24,226 nucleotides of DNA from Pseudobutyrivibrio sp. UBA1225. Lineage in GTDB: Bacteria > Bacillota > Clostridia > Lachnospirales > Lachnospiraceae. Below are positions 10,201 through 15,661 of this stretch, piece after piece. The notes beneath the pieces were generated by a model. It saw only the letters and a program-made list of their open reading frames with translations, was not told where the DNA came from and ran no database searches. Location: the NCBI GenBank assembly GCA_002309345.1, contig DBWZ01000082.1, positions 1 through 24,226 of the forward strand. The letters are read 5' to 3'. The position numbers and the translations under genes are program-made. Numbering within the stretch: the first letter of the stretch is position 1; each line of letters starts with the position of its first letter.

Positions 10201-11250
10201 TTGACAGGCGACGGTGGAGCAAACAACTTTACAAACGTAGGTACAATTGAGGCTACTATTACACTTAAGATGGCTTCAACAGGCGAGATTGTTAAGGATC
10301 ACAACGACAGACCTAAGACCTGGAAGGTTACTTATGAGATTCAGCAGCTACTGATGAGTGATCCTTCAGTCAAGATTAACAACATCGATGCTAGACGCTA
10401 CACAGGAAGCCCAATTAAGCCAAAGAATCTATCTGTTTATATCAAGTCTGTAAATCCAGTTACTGAAGATAAACAGGAATATGATTTAACACAGGGAACA
10501 GATTATTCTATAACCTATGGAAAACAAGTTGTTAACAGTGGAACAGTAAGATTTGATGGTTTAACAACTAATATAGGCGGAACAACAACAAAGACATTTA
10601 AGATTTATGTGGGTAAACCTGAGAACCTCTTTATATCAGAAACAACTAATTCATCATTAACGGTTAGATGGCAGAATGACGTATATGCAGAAAAAGCCTA
10701 CCTTAAGATAAATGAGATTGATGATTCTGGTAATGATATTGAGGGAAGTCAGAAATTTGTCGAGGTAACTATTAATAACGACAATACCAAGAATATTTCT
10801 GCTGATCCTAAGAGCCCACAGTACAGAACTGATTACACCTTTAAGAATCTTAAAAATAGTACTGCTTATAGAATTACTATCCAGAGCAAGGCTGTTTACA
10901 ATACTTCAGCACAGCTTAGTGGGGAGTCAAAGATTGTAGGTAAAACAACCACAGGTAGATTGAGTGATAGTGATGTAGTTGTGGAGCTGGAGAAGTCAGG
11001 AAACAAGGTTAAGGTTTCTTGGCCAGCGCCAGCAGCAGGTGACGAAAAGTATTACCACATCTACGTGGGCGACAACAATTCAAAGAATCTTGAATTGAAA
11101 GCAATTATTCCTGCAAGCACCGCTGGATATACCAATTCTGGATTGACAAAAGGACATACCTATTATTACTATATAGTTGAGTGCAAGGTAGTAGGTGTCA
11201 ACCACGTACCTTTGCGTGAAAGTAAGATAAAAGCTATAACTATTAATTAA
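1219..11250 (+). CDS. Giant secreted Ig-like-repeat surface protein (3343 residues)
   Basis: N-terminal signal peptide (LLKRVMAFLLCLLLF, about residues 7-21), then a Pro/Ala/Glu-rich spacer and an almost pure Glu tract near residues 148-170. A Cys/His cluster follows (171 to ~216) with two CxxC pairs, reminiscent of a small zinc ribbon. Residues ~220-350 form a domain ending in FKSEHFSVIII, a type seen before repeats in Firmicute surface proteins. From ~600 to ~3130 come about two dozen divergent units of ~95-120 residues, loosely YTGxxIxPxVxV, then GxDYxVSYxNN, then GxGNYxGTxxxxFxI; these look like Ig-like or MBG-like beta sandwiches. Two fibronectin-III-like domains (~3131-3243 and ~3246-3343) end the protein. 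There is no LPXTG-like motif, C-terminal membrane helix or recognisable wall-binding repeat, so its attachment is unclear. It heads the block with the sortase; an adhesin or structural role is inferred. Confidence 0.85.
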   Translation: MRDSMNLLKRVMAFLLCLLLFTSTMGDDILSSASEETTVVETTASSEGVAEPAPVQADVAPEPAPAEPVVEQPATASETTDVAPEAPEVAESQPSSDNQDVNIENPVTTPEEVANSDAKDETPNEENKEDIEKQQDVEKDTEAEEELTQEESEEEEELEEEEEDEEEEEECEHKNYTYKSNHDGTHKVYCADCGEYLKDESCKYDKAGKCIHCGYEYIINTEISVRCDGLNFNIKGRMPRDAYAEIKAVDIASVDDILEDNGKDDFTAFRAYDITIKDGSGNVYQPEDHGYSLSITVKGIEEVKRADDEDVSVLRVEHDNSTLTELKSDVNNDTVTFKSEHFSVIIIGAKDSEIVDEDYVSVESDQTLSITGQLSSITKNYGRVKSLTIYVYLDAGDTFECTGEIRKGLTNLNSPLTGTVVGTCNDTKSVTESGWYPVTIEFDEEDNAWLAKDSIYSVTLRDFADTVRIQKGTQKIFIDGEDEGSDTYIKASVAIEEKDQPYAISKITLSSKNGKTVTSSKEIYYAKGESDTLVVTAEDSSGKKYDVNVAWDTNVTSGTAPIQLADDGKISANNPGRVKVTASFGAITSDEYTIIVYDIKLDGRTTAFSAQYTGRAIEPTVTLNDGDTDISKGTSTFSTSYRNNTDVGQATVTINGAGDIYSFEKNFTITKRDLNDFDFAAAKYTIDTATDTVANVEDIATKDTVTEEVNAPEINTDFTIEVTRKGVSAEGIVYEATISAMGSNYKGSVTLENLVYTAENLQLADYLDITWKSTPNKTYNAQPITFSKSDFNITDKAGNAVEIDLDISYRDNTAGNDEHLGTVIFKDGSATPIYQGEIELQFYIAPANIEVGEFTATWENGVSTFTHTGSAVEPGDKLTLTYKSSDMSAAETLVENTDYTLTYSNNINTGKNTALITINGIGNYTGTQTVNFSIEGALGNDAIVYLNGTYKATKDKASEQGDWVSGLSKNYDGTVQKPDSIRVYLPGKGDLPTTDYSVAYADSMDGAASLTAKAGTKYVIITGADKYNNEKITVSYVVSPISINSSKVKFELTASGKAKTYGKEDDPGEPINLLAEDYTLKFNNAALSTDDYTIQCSNNVDATNTAKYTITGKGNFTGTRTGYYTIAAATLTAEMVRFKDGEPLSIKYNGMAQEPEVSVSLRNTDMAGNYDVTYTDNIAKGTAKATIVPKNNLTGDAIVKEFTITSKSLSTLTITLSNYEITPVSSGVYFCEGYAPTYTGMSLAPTVVVKDNGTTLKRGTGEGCSYTTTFNNKVKVSDYETHRQAGTLSQAANVVIKGQNNYAGEMIVVYYNIVQRQLNESTTKVTAKDGVSPISITWAENTVNIPQASDMKVTYNGSELTYGTDFEITVEDEDQAKVAGASVAARVVGKGNYTGSVAFTYEIGKSMDDANTVIQLINPLSDSAYSATNKDAAGNYIVTWLPGNNKPDVRVVVNGTALTKDADYSLTYTGTLGDDYNSYDGENVVTIQIKGKGGYYGTKTLGYRIMPINLASTTPNWGTYDAEIPAGLSVREKKNFTYGYTGATIDVRNNLEVHYKVGSEDYVLNSTATTDYTFVDDKTTIGPKSSITGITYHLEIEGRGNFVGKLTVPDATTTYLINQIDLSGLQVVAPTAESSMPNNSVQIVDSENNSSSPIRYSASDYTSTNGYYAIYTGEPIKFDDYIVVKDTNGNILTKGTDYILRYTEAGSTTPTNKNVGEAKVFIEGVAGSNYRGTKEVKFTIISISVGTLSASFAGSYTYNKEIQMPEDVVVTDGSRVLQRHTDYDIYGIDIPEADSPADFRGNNREPGANKANYITICGKGQYSGDLKVYFDIDLDIGASDFTSTVDEENNKYVLNNDYARIEISNICDYDELPSVSIKYKKQNGDLVTVNPNTTGSSTSEKNYEVSRETIVPGSGSATITGYNNGTYNCVKGSRTISNISFQADMSKDNYSEGYIANYAYLDKGDYPFTAEHIYPEVHVAYGREGVDYELDYNEGEANPSSADNYFVRVTAKAGSKYFKESTSIQLTYVTKYDLDASVTKIELSGAGITWDATNNVYKASYTGSPINYSVKVSAGGYTISTGSGNGYFVITSDDGMTDVGLHLVTVERNPNNAQMMGGPRMIPIEITGKSINAEDGGELTLATPQASQGTSAGWYYTREAIRPTPTVKLTAAGETTTLREGRDYAISYVNNYNVGTATATVTGIGAYSGTLVKEFNIIPRSFSSAGFDVIVGDAHYVGPGIPVKPDVQVTYNGMVLIKDEDYTYSYDQNTLGATNTASANPVYGLINIEGRGCYSGDLQKSFTIEQLDLAKTTVYVEDDSTVGEYTGKVITPRLSVKVRDYDGNEQTLVECSKDASGNYVSPSDGDYEITIYNGSGQASQIKNMGTYQVDIGGTLNCKNRKRIEYRVTKRSIAKNWAQPGNDDKADKDITITVSDVETFDGPAVPSSITITDAGVLNEAGNGPKVLREGVDYTVSYGNNSTGAKGEYTTEKDANGNFIPAEDSPYALITGIGNYNDDSLKVAYNIGLNLEQMLEDDILEVITTLGNEAVEGKYVYDGQKHSPAYKLKLSDGTVLTQGEDYTLEIKDANGIDDRIHAGVRTVTIKGTGKYYGKIVRTYEIVKRQVLGSIDYTNQYNPADPEFTFEISNPNMRMLDEDDDNLYGEEYRDYYFQPYAGKAVKPTIKLYDSGLATDSKLVDPSEYTVEYGNNNAAFDPRETSPSAFAYAKITFKDDSNYDGSSKAFTCYFIIGPDDIEDSSFTVRFASELENQTNFVFPYTGEEVHPEMLVTDTVSGTVLQKGRDYNVYYAKGNTELSDISEIKAAARATATKTITPGSNYVYVEGRGSYSGIRARNYAIVADLSDTNLVKIVTYDAQGNEINGIKKQFLTGREIVPEFDVRLYQADGVTYSTLVKDRDYKVSVRSDDWNTRGEATINAYSEYLTGSQTATFSVALDPDMINIVDDNNFEYTFNGYDIKPVFKTDVSTIEVDNITYKRLTGDGGANNFTNVGTIEATITLKMASTGEIVKDHNDRPKTWKVTYEIQQLLMSDPSVKINNIDARRYTGSPIKPKNLSVYIKSVNPVTEDKQEYDLTQGTDYSITYGKQVVNSGTVRFDGLTTNIGGTTTKTFKIYVGKPENLFISETTNSSLTVRWQNDVYAEKAYLKINEIDDSGNDIEGSQKFVEVTINNDNTKNISADPKSPQYRTDYTFKNLKNSTAYRITIQSKAVYNTSAQLSGESKIVGKTTTGRLSDSDVVVELEKSGNKVKVSWPAPAAGDEKYYHIYVGDNNSKNLELKAIIPASTAGYTNSGLTKGHTYYYYIVECKVVGVNHVPLRESKIKAITIN
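3010..10610 (+). repeat. Protein-level tandem repeat array in the giant surface protein
   Basis: About 25 units can be picked out by their closing signature, for example ITINGIGNYTGT, YTITGKGNFTGT, ARVVGKGNYTGS, VTIKGTGKYYGK and YVYVEGRGSYSG, each followed by an alternating hydrophobic strand. Some units have lost the signature (e.g. YVIITGADKYNNE). The DNA copies are well diverged, so recent expansion by slippage is unlikely. Boundaries are approximate. Confidence 0.7.
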
Positions 11251-11265
11251 GGGATGTAGTAATGG

Positions 11266-12402
11266 ATGTCTAAGGAAAAAAAATTTATCATAGGAGGTTT
11301 CGAATTTGAAACCTTCTATGAATATCGAGCAGCCCAGGAAGACGTAAAAAAAATAGAATGCATCAACGAGGAGCTTGATATACAAGATCCAGAGGTTGCT
11401 TTGCGCCTTTATAATGACATTCGTGACGGTATCATAACTTTTAACAGCCCGATTGGTGAGCAATACAAAGAGCATGTAGCTGATATTGTTGCCCACAAAT
11501 CTGCGGGCTTGTTAGATGACCGAGAAATCATTGAAGAAGCAGCTGGGAAGGCTAAGGGACACAAGTTCTTTGGCCTTCTTTTTGTGGGTTTGGCAGTGGT
11601 TTTGATAGGTATTTTTGTGGGTGGAGCCATAAAAGAGAGGATTCAGACACAACAAATTGTGGCAAAAAGGGATTCAGACACAAATAATTCACCAAATAAC
11701 GTTAATATAAATAACAAAGATGCCGATAAAGATTCTGTAGAGAACCCTTCTTCTGCAAATCAGGTTACTGAGGATGTGATCGTTAGTCCTTGGGATACCC
11801 ATTATGCAAAAGATGATCGACCAGTCTTAGATGAATTATCAGATCTATATGCTCTTAATAGTGATTTGGTAGGGATTTTAGAAATAGTGGACACAGATAT
11901 CAACTATCCAGTCATGCAATCTCCTTCAGATCCCGAGTATTATTTAAGACGTGATTTCTACGGCGAACAAAGTACGGCGGGTACTTTATTTGTAGATTAT
12001 AGATGCGATATAGTCAATCCAACAACAAACACAATTATCTATGGGCACAACATGCGTTCAGGAACCATGTTTGGAGGGCTTAAAAGATATTTGGATTACG
12101 ACTATTATAAGGCACACAAAAAGATAATATTTAAAACTCTGTATGAAGAGCAGGAATACGAGGTTGTGGGAGTAGGATTATCAGCAGTGGGTTATGATGA
12201 CGATGATAACTACAAGTACTACAATTTCATAAATGCGGTAACAGGTTCCGAGCTTCAGGAGTTTTTAGATAATATACAAACTCTGTCGGTATATGACGAG
12301 ACAATAAATATTGAAGGTACAGACAAAGTACTGACTCTCAGCACCTGCAACAGTTATACGGAGGACGGTAGAATGTTCGTGGTAGCCAAGAGAGTCCGAT
12401 AA
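11266..12402 (+). CDS. srtB: Class B sortase with long cytoplasmic N-terminal extension
   Basis: Membrane-bound cysteine transpeptidase of 378 residues. The C-terminal catalytic domain (~180-378) carries the sortase triad: H261 in IIYGHNM, C361 in TLSTC and R369 in the following GRMFVVAKR. The IxYPVMQ segment, YYLRRDF and GTLFVD before the catalytic His are class B features. A transmembrane helix lies at ~101-122, preceded by about 100 charged residues that should be cytoplasmic and are much longer than the short tail of typical sortases. A Ser/Asn/Asp-rich linker (~130-175) joins helix and catalytic domain. ATG 11266 is 15 bases after the giant gene's stop; an out-of-frame ATG at 11262 overlaps it, and the ribosome site (AAGGGA) is modest. 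The following gene encodes its likely substrate. Class B enzymes usually serve dedicated neighbouring substrates; the motif recognised here is inferred. Confidence 0.93.
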   Translation: MSKEKKFIIGGFEFETFYEYRAAQEDVKKIECINEELDIQDPEVALRLYNDIRDGIITFNSPIGEQYKEHVADIVAHKSAGLLDDREIIEEAAGKAKGHKFFGLLFVGLAVVLIGIFVGGAIKERIQTQQIVAKRDSDTNNSPNNVNINNKDADKDSVENPSSANQVTEDVIVSPWDTHYAKDDRPVLDELSDLYALNSDLVGILEIVDTDINYPVMQSPSDPEYYLRRDFYGEQSTAGTLFVDYRCDIVNPTTNTIIYGHNMRSGTMFGGLKRYLDYDYYKAHKKIIFKTLYEEQEYEVVGVGLSAVGYDDDDNYKYYNFINAVTGSELQEFLDNIQTLSVYDETINIEGTDKVLTLSTCNSYTEDGRMFVVAKRVR

Positions 12403-12414
12403 GAGGATGGTATC

Positions 12415-14232
12415 ATGAAAAGAAAAAGGGAACTATTGAAAAAAACGGGATGTATCTTAATCAGTGCATCAATGATTCTGACATGCTGGATTTTCTGCAG
12501 CAGCTTTTCTATCGCGGGATCGGAAATTGAAGAACTAACGGTGGCAGAGGACGAAGCCACTTCGCCAGCTTCAGACGAAAATGTTGACGGGGAGGAAGTA
12601 ACCTTAGAACAAGGTGAAACACCGGAAGCAGAGGATGAAGCTGCTAGTTTAGAGGCGGCTCAAACACCTACACCAGAGGCCGCTACAGACGAAGCTGCGG
12701 TTTCTTCAAACGATGATTCTCTTTCTACAGAAGATATCCTTTCTGATTCGAAAATTCCATCAGGTGGCACCAACCCTGCAATGAGAGCAGGTTTACTTGC
12801 GCTTACTTCGGGCACTCCATCTGCAGCAAGCGGAGTTGATGGATATGCAAACGGCGAATACAACACTTCAGGTGGTACAATTTCGGACGATTTATTAATA
12901 GACTATCAAAACGATTTAACAAGAGTTTCATCTACCGGCAACTTAACAGTTGAACGAGATGCTTTGTCAAACTACTACAACTTGGAGGCAGTTTCTGTTG
13001 AGGGTAATCTTTCCCTAGGAAATGCTTCTTTCCAAGGCTGTTCTAATCTTGGCACTGTAGCCTGCGAAACAATGAGTGGCGCAACCTCAACAACATTTGC
13101 AGGATGCCAAAACATAAGCTTCTCAATAAGCGGTGGCGGCTCTTATTACGTAGACAGCGGTGTTTTATATAATGGTACCGAGCTAGTATATGTTCCTAAG
13201 AACATTGGTAACACTCTTAAAATCCGAGAAGGTACAACCAGAATTCAGGGTGGAGCCTTCGATGACAGTGATGTAACAACTCTAGTATTTGAAAAGAACG
13301 AGGCAGATGCCATTACAATCGGAGATCACGACAGCTGGCCAAAGCGAGGTACAGTAGTTCAGATTCTCGATCCAAATGGCAATACAGCTTCAAACGTTTA
13401 TAAATACTTCGCAGAAAACGAAGACAACATAGGCAAGGTAAATGTTTTGTTTGGAGAGGATGGCAATCCTGTAGACAATCCGGACAACCCAGATAACCCA
13501 GACAATCCGGACAACCCAGACAATCCGGATAATCCAGATAACCCTACGCCAGTTAATCCAGATAATCCAACACCGGTAAATCCAGATTCTGGAAACACCG
13601 ACAACCCAACAAATCCATCGACAGGTGACATCGTTGCAGCAGGTGCCGCTAGCGGTGTAGGTGGTGGAGGCGGCGGAAGCGCAGCTCCTGCAGTCACAAC
13701 AGTTACTCAGCTTCCAAAGGTTTCACCGGAAGCAGCAACAACCGCCAAGTATGCAGTTACCGAAGGTGGTGGACAGATCATCAATCAAAACGATGGTCCT
13801 GTAAGAATTGTTTGTAACGGACCAGTTGAGAAGTTTGTGGGAATCCTTATGGACGGAAGTCTGGTGGCTTCAACAAACTATGTAATTCAGTCAGGTTCTA
13901 CAATAGCAACCTTTACAAAGGAATACATTGCGAGCCTCCCAACCGGAGATCACGCAGTTCAGTTCCAATACACAGATGGTTATGCAATAACAGGCCTTAG
14001 AATCAACCCAGCTGTAGCATCTAAGACAACTACAACTGTTACCTACAAGGTTAGCGGTGATGGTTCAATCTCAGTGGGACACACTAAGGATTCAACACCG
14101 ACTACAGCGGATGGTTTTGATCTTAGATACTTGCTATGTATAGCTTGCTTCTTACTTGGCGCAGCAGCGTTGATGTTCAGTAAGGAAAAGAGATTAGAAG
14201 TATTGCTTGCAAATGAAAGACAAGACGATTAA
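12415..14232 (+). CDS. BspA-like surface protein with C-terminal sorting-type anchor
   Basis: Secreted 605-residue protein. A basic N-terminus and hydrophobic stretch (~11-34) form a signal peptide, followed by an acidic low-complexity segment. Residues ~150-310 contain irregular leucine-rich units of BspA type (NLEAVSVEGNLSLGNASFQGCSNLGTV, with VLYNGTELVYVPKN) ending in a TTLVFE strand. Next come a DNP repeat spacer (354-377), further Pro/Asn-rich linker and a Gly run near 418-424. A second ordered region (~430-550) precedes the C-terminus: TPTTAD (561-566), a hydrophobic helix (~572-588) and KEKR. That arrangement matches a sortase sorting signal with a non-canonical pentapeptide in place of LPXTG. 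The gene starts 12 bases after the sortase gene, with GAGG at 12403-12406. Best reading: dedicated substrate of that sortase; a plain C-terminal membrane anchor is the alternative. Confidence 0.82.
   Translation: MKRKRELLKKTGCILISASMILTCWIFCSSFSIAGSEIEELTVAEDEATSPASDENVDGEEVTLEQGETPEAEDEAASLEAAQTPTPEAATDEAAVSSNDDSLSTEDILSDSKIPSGGTNPAMRAGLLALTSGTPSAASGVDGYANGEYNTSGGTISDDLLIDYQNDLTRVSSTGNLTVERDALSNYYNLEAVSVEGNLSLGNASFQGCSNLGTVACETMSGATSTTFAGCQNISFSISGGGSYYVDSGVLYNGTELVYVPKNIGNTLKIREGTTRIQGGAFDDSDVTTLVFEKNEADAITIGDHDSWPKRGTVVQILDPNGNTASNVYKYFAENEDNIGKVNVLFGEDGNPVDNPDNPDNPDNPDNPDNPDNPDNPTPVNPDNPTPVNPDSGNTDNPTNPSTGDIVAAGAASGVGGGGGGSAAPAVTTVTQLPKVSPEAATTAKYAVTEGGGQIINQNDGPVRIVCNGPVEKFVGILMDGSLVASTNYVIQSGSTIATFTKEYIASLPTGDHAVQFQYTDGYAITGLRINPAVASKTTTTVTYKVSGDGSISVGHTKDSTPTTADGFDLRYLLCIACFLLGAAALMFSKEKRLEVLLANERQDD
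13474..13545 (+). repeat. Nine-base tandem repeat encoding (Asp-Asn-Pro)x8
   Basis: Eight consecutive codon triplets read DNP, with synonymous variation among GAC/GAT, AAT/AAC and CCG/CCA. Further PVNPDNP units follow to about 13590. This is a rigid, extended wall-spanning type of linker within the BspA-like protein and a likely site of length variation by slippage. Confidence 0.9.
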
Positions 14233-14246
14233 AGTCAGGTGAGAAT

Positions 14247-14903
14247 ATGATTATTATTGAAACTATTATTTATGTGGCACTAATAATTGGATTATTTTTG
14301 GTATGTGATAATAGATATTCAAGGAGGTACTATGTCCCTTTAAAGGTGGTATGTAGTACCTCCTTTTTAGTTATCTTTTGGATTAACCAATGCTTTTCAG
14401 AGAAATTTGGACTGATGGTATGGGCTGTACTGGCCTGCTTTCTAGGGGATATCATGATGGCTTTGTACAACACATACATGCGACGTCCTTTCTTTGTCCT
14501 TGGCATCATCACCTTTATGATTGCCCACGTAGCTTTGCTAAATTACATGTGCCGCGTGAAGCCAAACACGAGTCCATGGGTGTTCATCTTAGCTGCAGCA
14601 CCATGTATATTATTGTTTGGCATGGTAAGATGGTTCCGCCTGCACATAGGTCGTTTGCTCTGGCCATGCCTAATCTACTGTTACTTTGTAAGCACCATGG
14701 CTCTAAAGGCAAATCAATGCGCTTTAGATGGCATGCCGATAATAGGAATAGCAGGACTGCTATTCCTATTCAGTGATGTGACAATCCTATTCTTGTATTT
14801 CTATCACTATAGAAGTAAGAACAAAAAGAGGTTTGTACACTATGTGAATCTAGGAACGTATTACTTAGCTATACTGCTATTTATATTTAGTTTGGACTAT
14901 TAG
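14247..14903 (+). CDS. YhhN/TMEM86-family membrane protein (lysoplasmalogenase-like)
   Basis: Integral membrane protein of 218 residues, mostly hydrophobic, with about eight predicted helices. The family signature is recognisable: Lys33 after the first helix, FLGDIMM (G67, D68), a helix with H94 (MIAHVALLNY), and LFLFSDVTIL (S176, D177) near the C-terminus. The GD and SD acidic pairs are the conserved putative active-site residues of the YhhN family, whose animal members (TMEM86) hydrolyse the vinyl-ether bond of lysoplasmalogens. Plasmalogens occur in anaerobic clostridia, so a lipid role is plausible, but activity of this protein is inferred. ATG 14247 has AGGTGAG upstream and lies 14 bases after the preceding stop. 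Two strong inverted repeats occur inside the gene (14321-14368 and 14741-14770). Confidence 0.75.
   Translation: MIIIETIIYVALIIGLFLVCDNRYSRRYYVPLKVVCSTSFLVIFWINQCFSEKFGLMVWAVLACFLGDIMMALYNTYMRRPFFVLGIITFMIAHVALLNYMCRVKPNTSPWVFILAAAPCILLFGMVRWFRLHIGRLLWPCLIYCYFVSTMALKANQCALDGMPIIGIAGLLFLFSDVTILFLYFYHYRSKNKKRFVHYVNLGTYYLAILLFIFSLDY
14321..14368 (+). terminator. Terminator-like hairpin inside the 5' end of the YhhN gene
   Basis: AAGGAGGTACTA (14321-14332) is the exact reverse complement of TAGTACCTCCTT (14354-14365), with a 21-base loop and a T run at 14364-14368. It begins 74 bases into the coding sequence and about 90 bases after the end of the preceding surface-protein gene. It may terminate or attenuate the surface block. 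The left arm also contains a perfect ribosome site, AAGGAGG, five bases ahead of an out-of-frame ATG that opens a three-codon frame (Met-Ser-Leu-stop). Confidence 0.55.
14741..14770. repeat. Perfect 14-bp inverted repeat in the YhhN coding sequence
   Basis: AATAGGAATAGCAG (14741-14754) is followed after two bases (GA) by its exact complement CTGCTATTCCTATT (14757-14770). It encodes IGIAGLLFLF just before the conserved SD motif. No T run follows, so it is not a standard terminator; it could be a structured mRNA element or a binding site. Confidence 0.8.
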
Positions 14904-14948
14904 TAATATAAATGTTTTCAGTTTAGTTAAATGTAATTGCCGCTAGAT

Positions 14949-15509
14949 TTATGGATGCTGTTTGGATTGTTGGTTGTTAACAAGAGGTGCATCACGCTGC
15001 ATTTTAACTTTTTCAACAAAAGCATTTACATCTTTTATTGTACCACCACTTTCTGAGTACATATATGCTTGATATTGTGCATCTTTGTACAATTCATATG
15101 CATTAGTGTTTATTTCAAGGTCATTTTGTATCTTAGCCTTCTTATCTTTTGAATTAGAATATTTCAGAAGTTCTAGTTCTAATTCGTTTTGTTTCTTCAA
15201 TGAGCGAAAATATCTTTTTGCTGCTATAATAGTTTCTTGTTCTTTTCCTTTGACATTACAAACAGCATTATATTCTTTTATTCTTTTTTCGGTCCTTTTT
15301 ATGCGTCTGTCATACTTTTGTTCTAATTTTACATCTCTCGAACTTTGTATCTCATCAGGACTAGCATTATTAACGTTAGCTTGAACGGAGTTATCTGTAT
15401 TAGAATAATCGTCGGCTCGCAGTGGTCGTCTGCTGCTAGTACTATCGTCATCCCTTACTGAAGAGGATGTATTTTTAAAAAGTTTAAATTTAAATATTTT
15501 TCTTGGCAT
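14949..15509 (-). CDS. Unrecognised charged, coiled-coil protein
   Basis: 186 residues, no signal peptide or membrane helix, so probably cytoplasmic. A basic N-terminus (MPRKIFKFKLFKN) is followed by a Ser/Asp/Asn-rich disordered stretch (~15-57). A long Lys/Glu/Arg-rich helical region follows (~58-130: KLEQKYDRRIKRTEKRIKEY, then LKKQNELELELLKY), likely a coiled coil, then a Tyr-rich segment (YKDAQYQAYMY) and a polar tail. The start is supported by GGAGGG nine bases upstream of the ATG. The gene stands alone on this strand, convergent with the YhhN gene; the 45 bases between the two stops hold no clear terminator. Base composition is more AT-rich than the surface block. No family recognised and no function proposed. 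Confidence 0.75.
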   Translation of the reverse strand: MPRKIFKFKLFKNTSSSVRDDDSTSSRRPLRADDYSNTDNSVQANVNNASPDEIQSSRDVKLEQKYDRRIKRTEKRIKEYNAVCNVKGKEQETIIAAKRYFRSLKKQNELELELLKYSNSKDKKAKIQNDLEINTNAYELYKDAQYQAYMYSESGGTIKDVNAFVEKVKMQRDAPLVNNQQSKQHP

Positions 15510-15599
15510 AATTCATTTCCCTCCTATTGATTAAATTTTTATCGATTGTGCCTTCTATTAACTATTCAAAAAAATTTTTGATTTTTTTCCAAAATAATA

Positions 15600-15639
15600 A
15601 AAAAACTTCAGAAACTATTACTAGTCACTGAAGTTTTTT
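15600..15639 (-). terminator. Bidirectional-type intrinsic terminator
   Basis: ACTTCAG (15605-15611) pairs with CTGAAGT (15628-15634) across a 16-base loop. An A run precedes the stem and a T run follows it, so a U tract would be made in either direction. It lies just beyond the stop of the minus-strand gene ending at 15662, its likely client. The rest of the 15510-15661 gap is A/T-rich; no convincing promoter for the 186-residue gene was found there. Confidence 0.75.
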
Positions 15640-15661
15640 ACATGATAATACTTATAATATT

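Noticed and set aside
11080..11496. 138-codon minus-strand frame across the giant gene/sortase junction
   Set aside because: It overlaps two well-supported genes on the opposite strand, has no ribosome site and encodes no recognisable motif.
13474..13545. Short regular repeat that might suggest a CRISPR array
   Set aside because: The period is nine bases with no spacers, and the repeat encodes DNP in frame.
13398..13697. 99-codon minus-strand frame with Leu-Ser-Gly repeats
   Set aside because: It is the reverse reading of the Asp-Asn-Pro repeat inside the BspA-like gene and not an independent gene.
14390..14776. 128-codon plus-strand frame within the YhhN gene
   Set aside because: The overlapping frame carries the conserved membrane-family motifs; this one reads as random composition.
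14949..15509. Phage or mobile-element origin for the orphan coiled-coil gene
   Set aside because: No integrase, repeat boundaries or phage-like neighbours; AT-richness alone is not enough.
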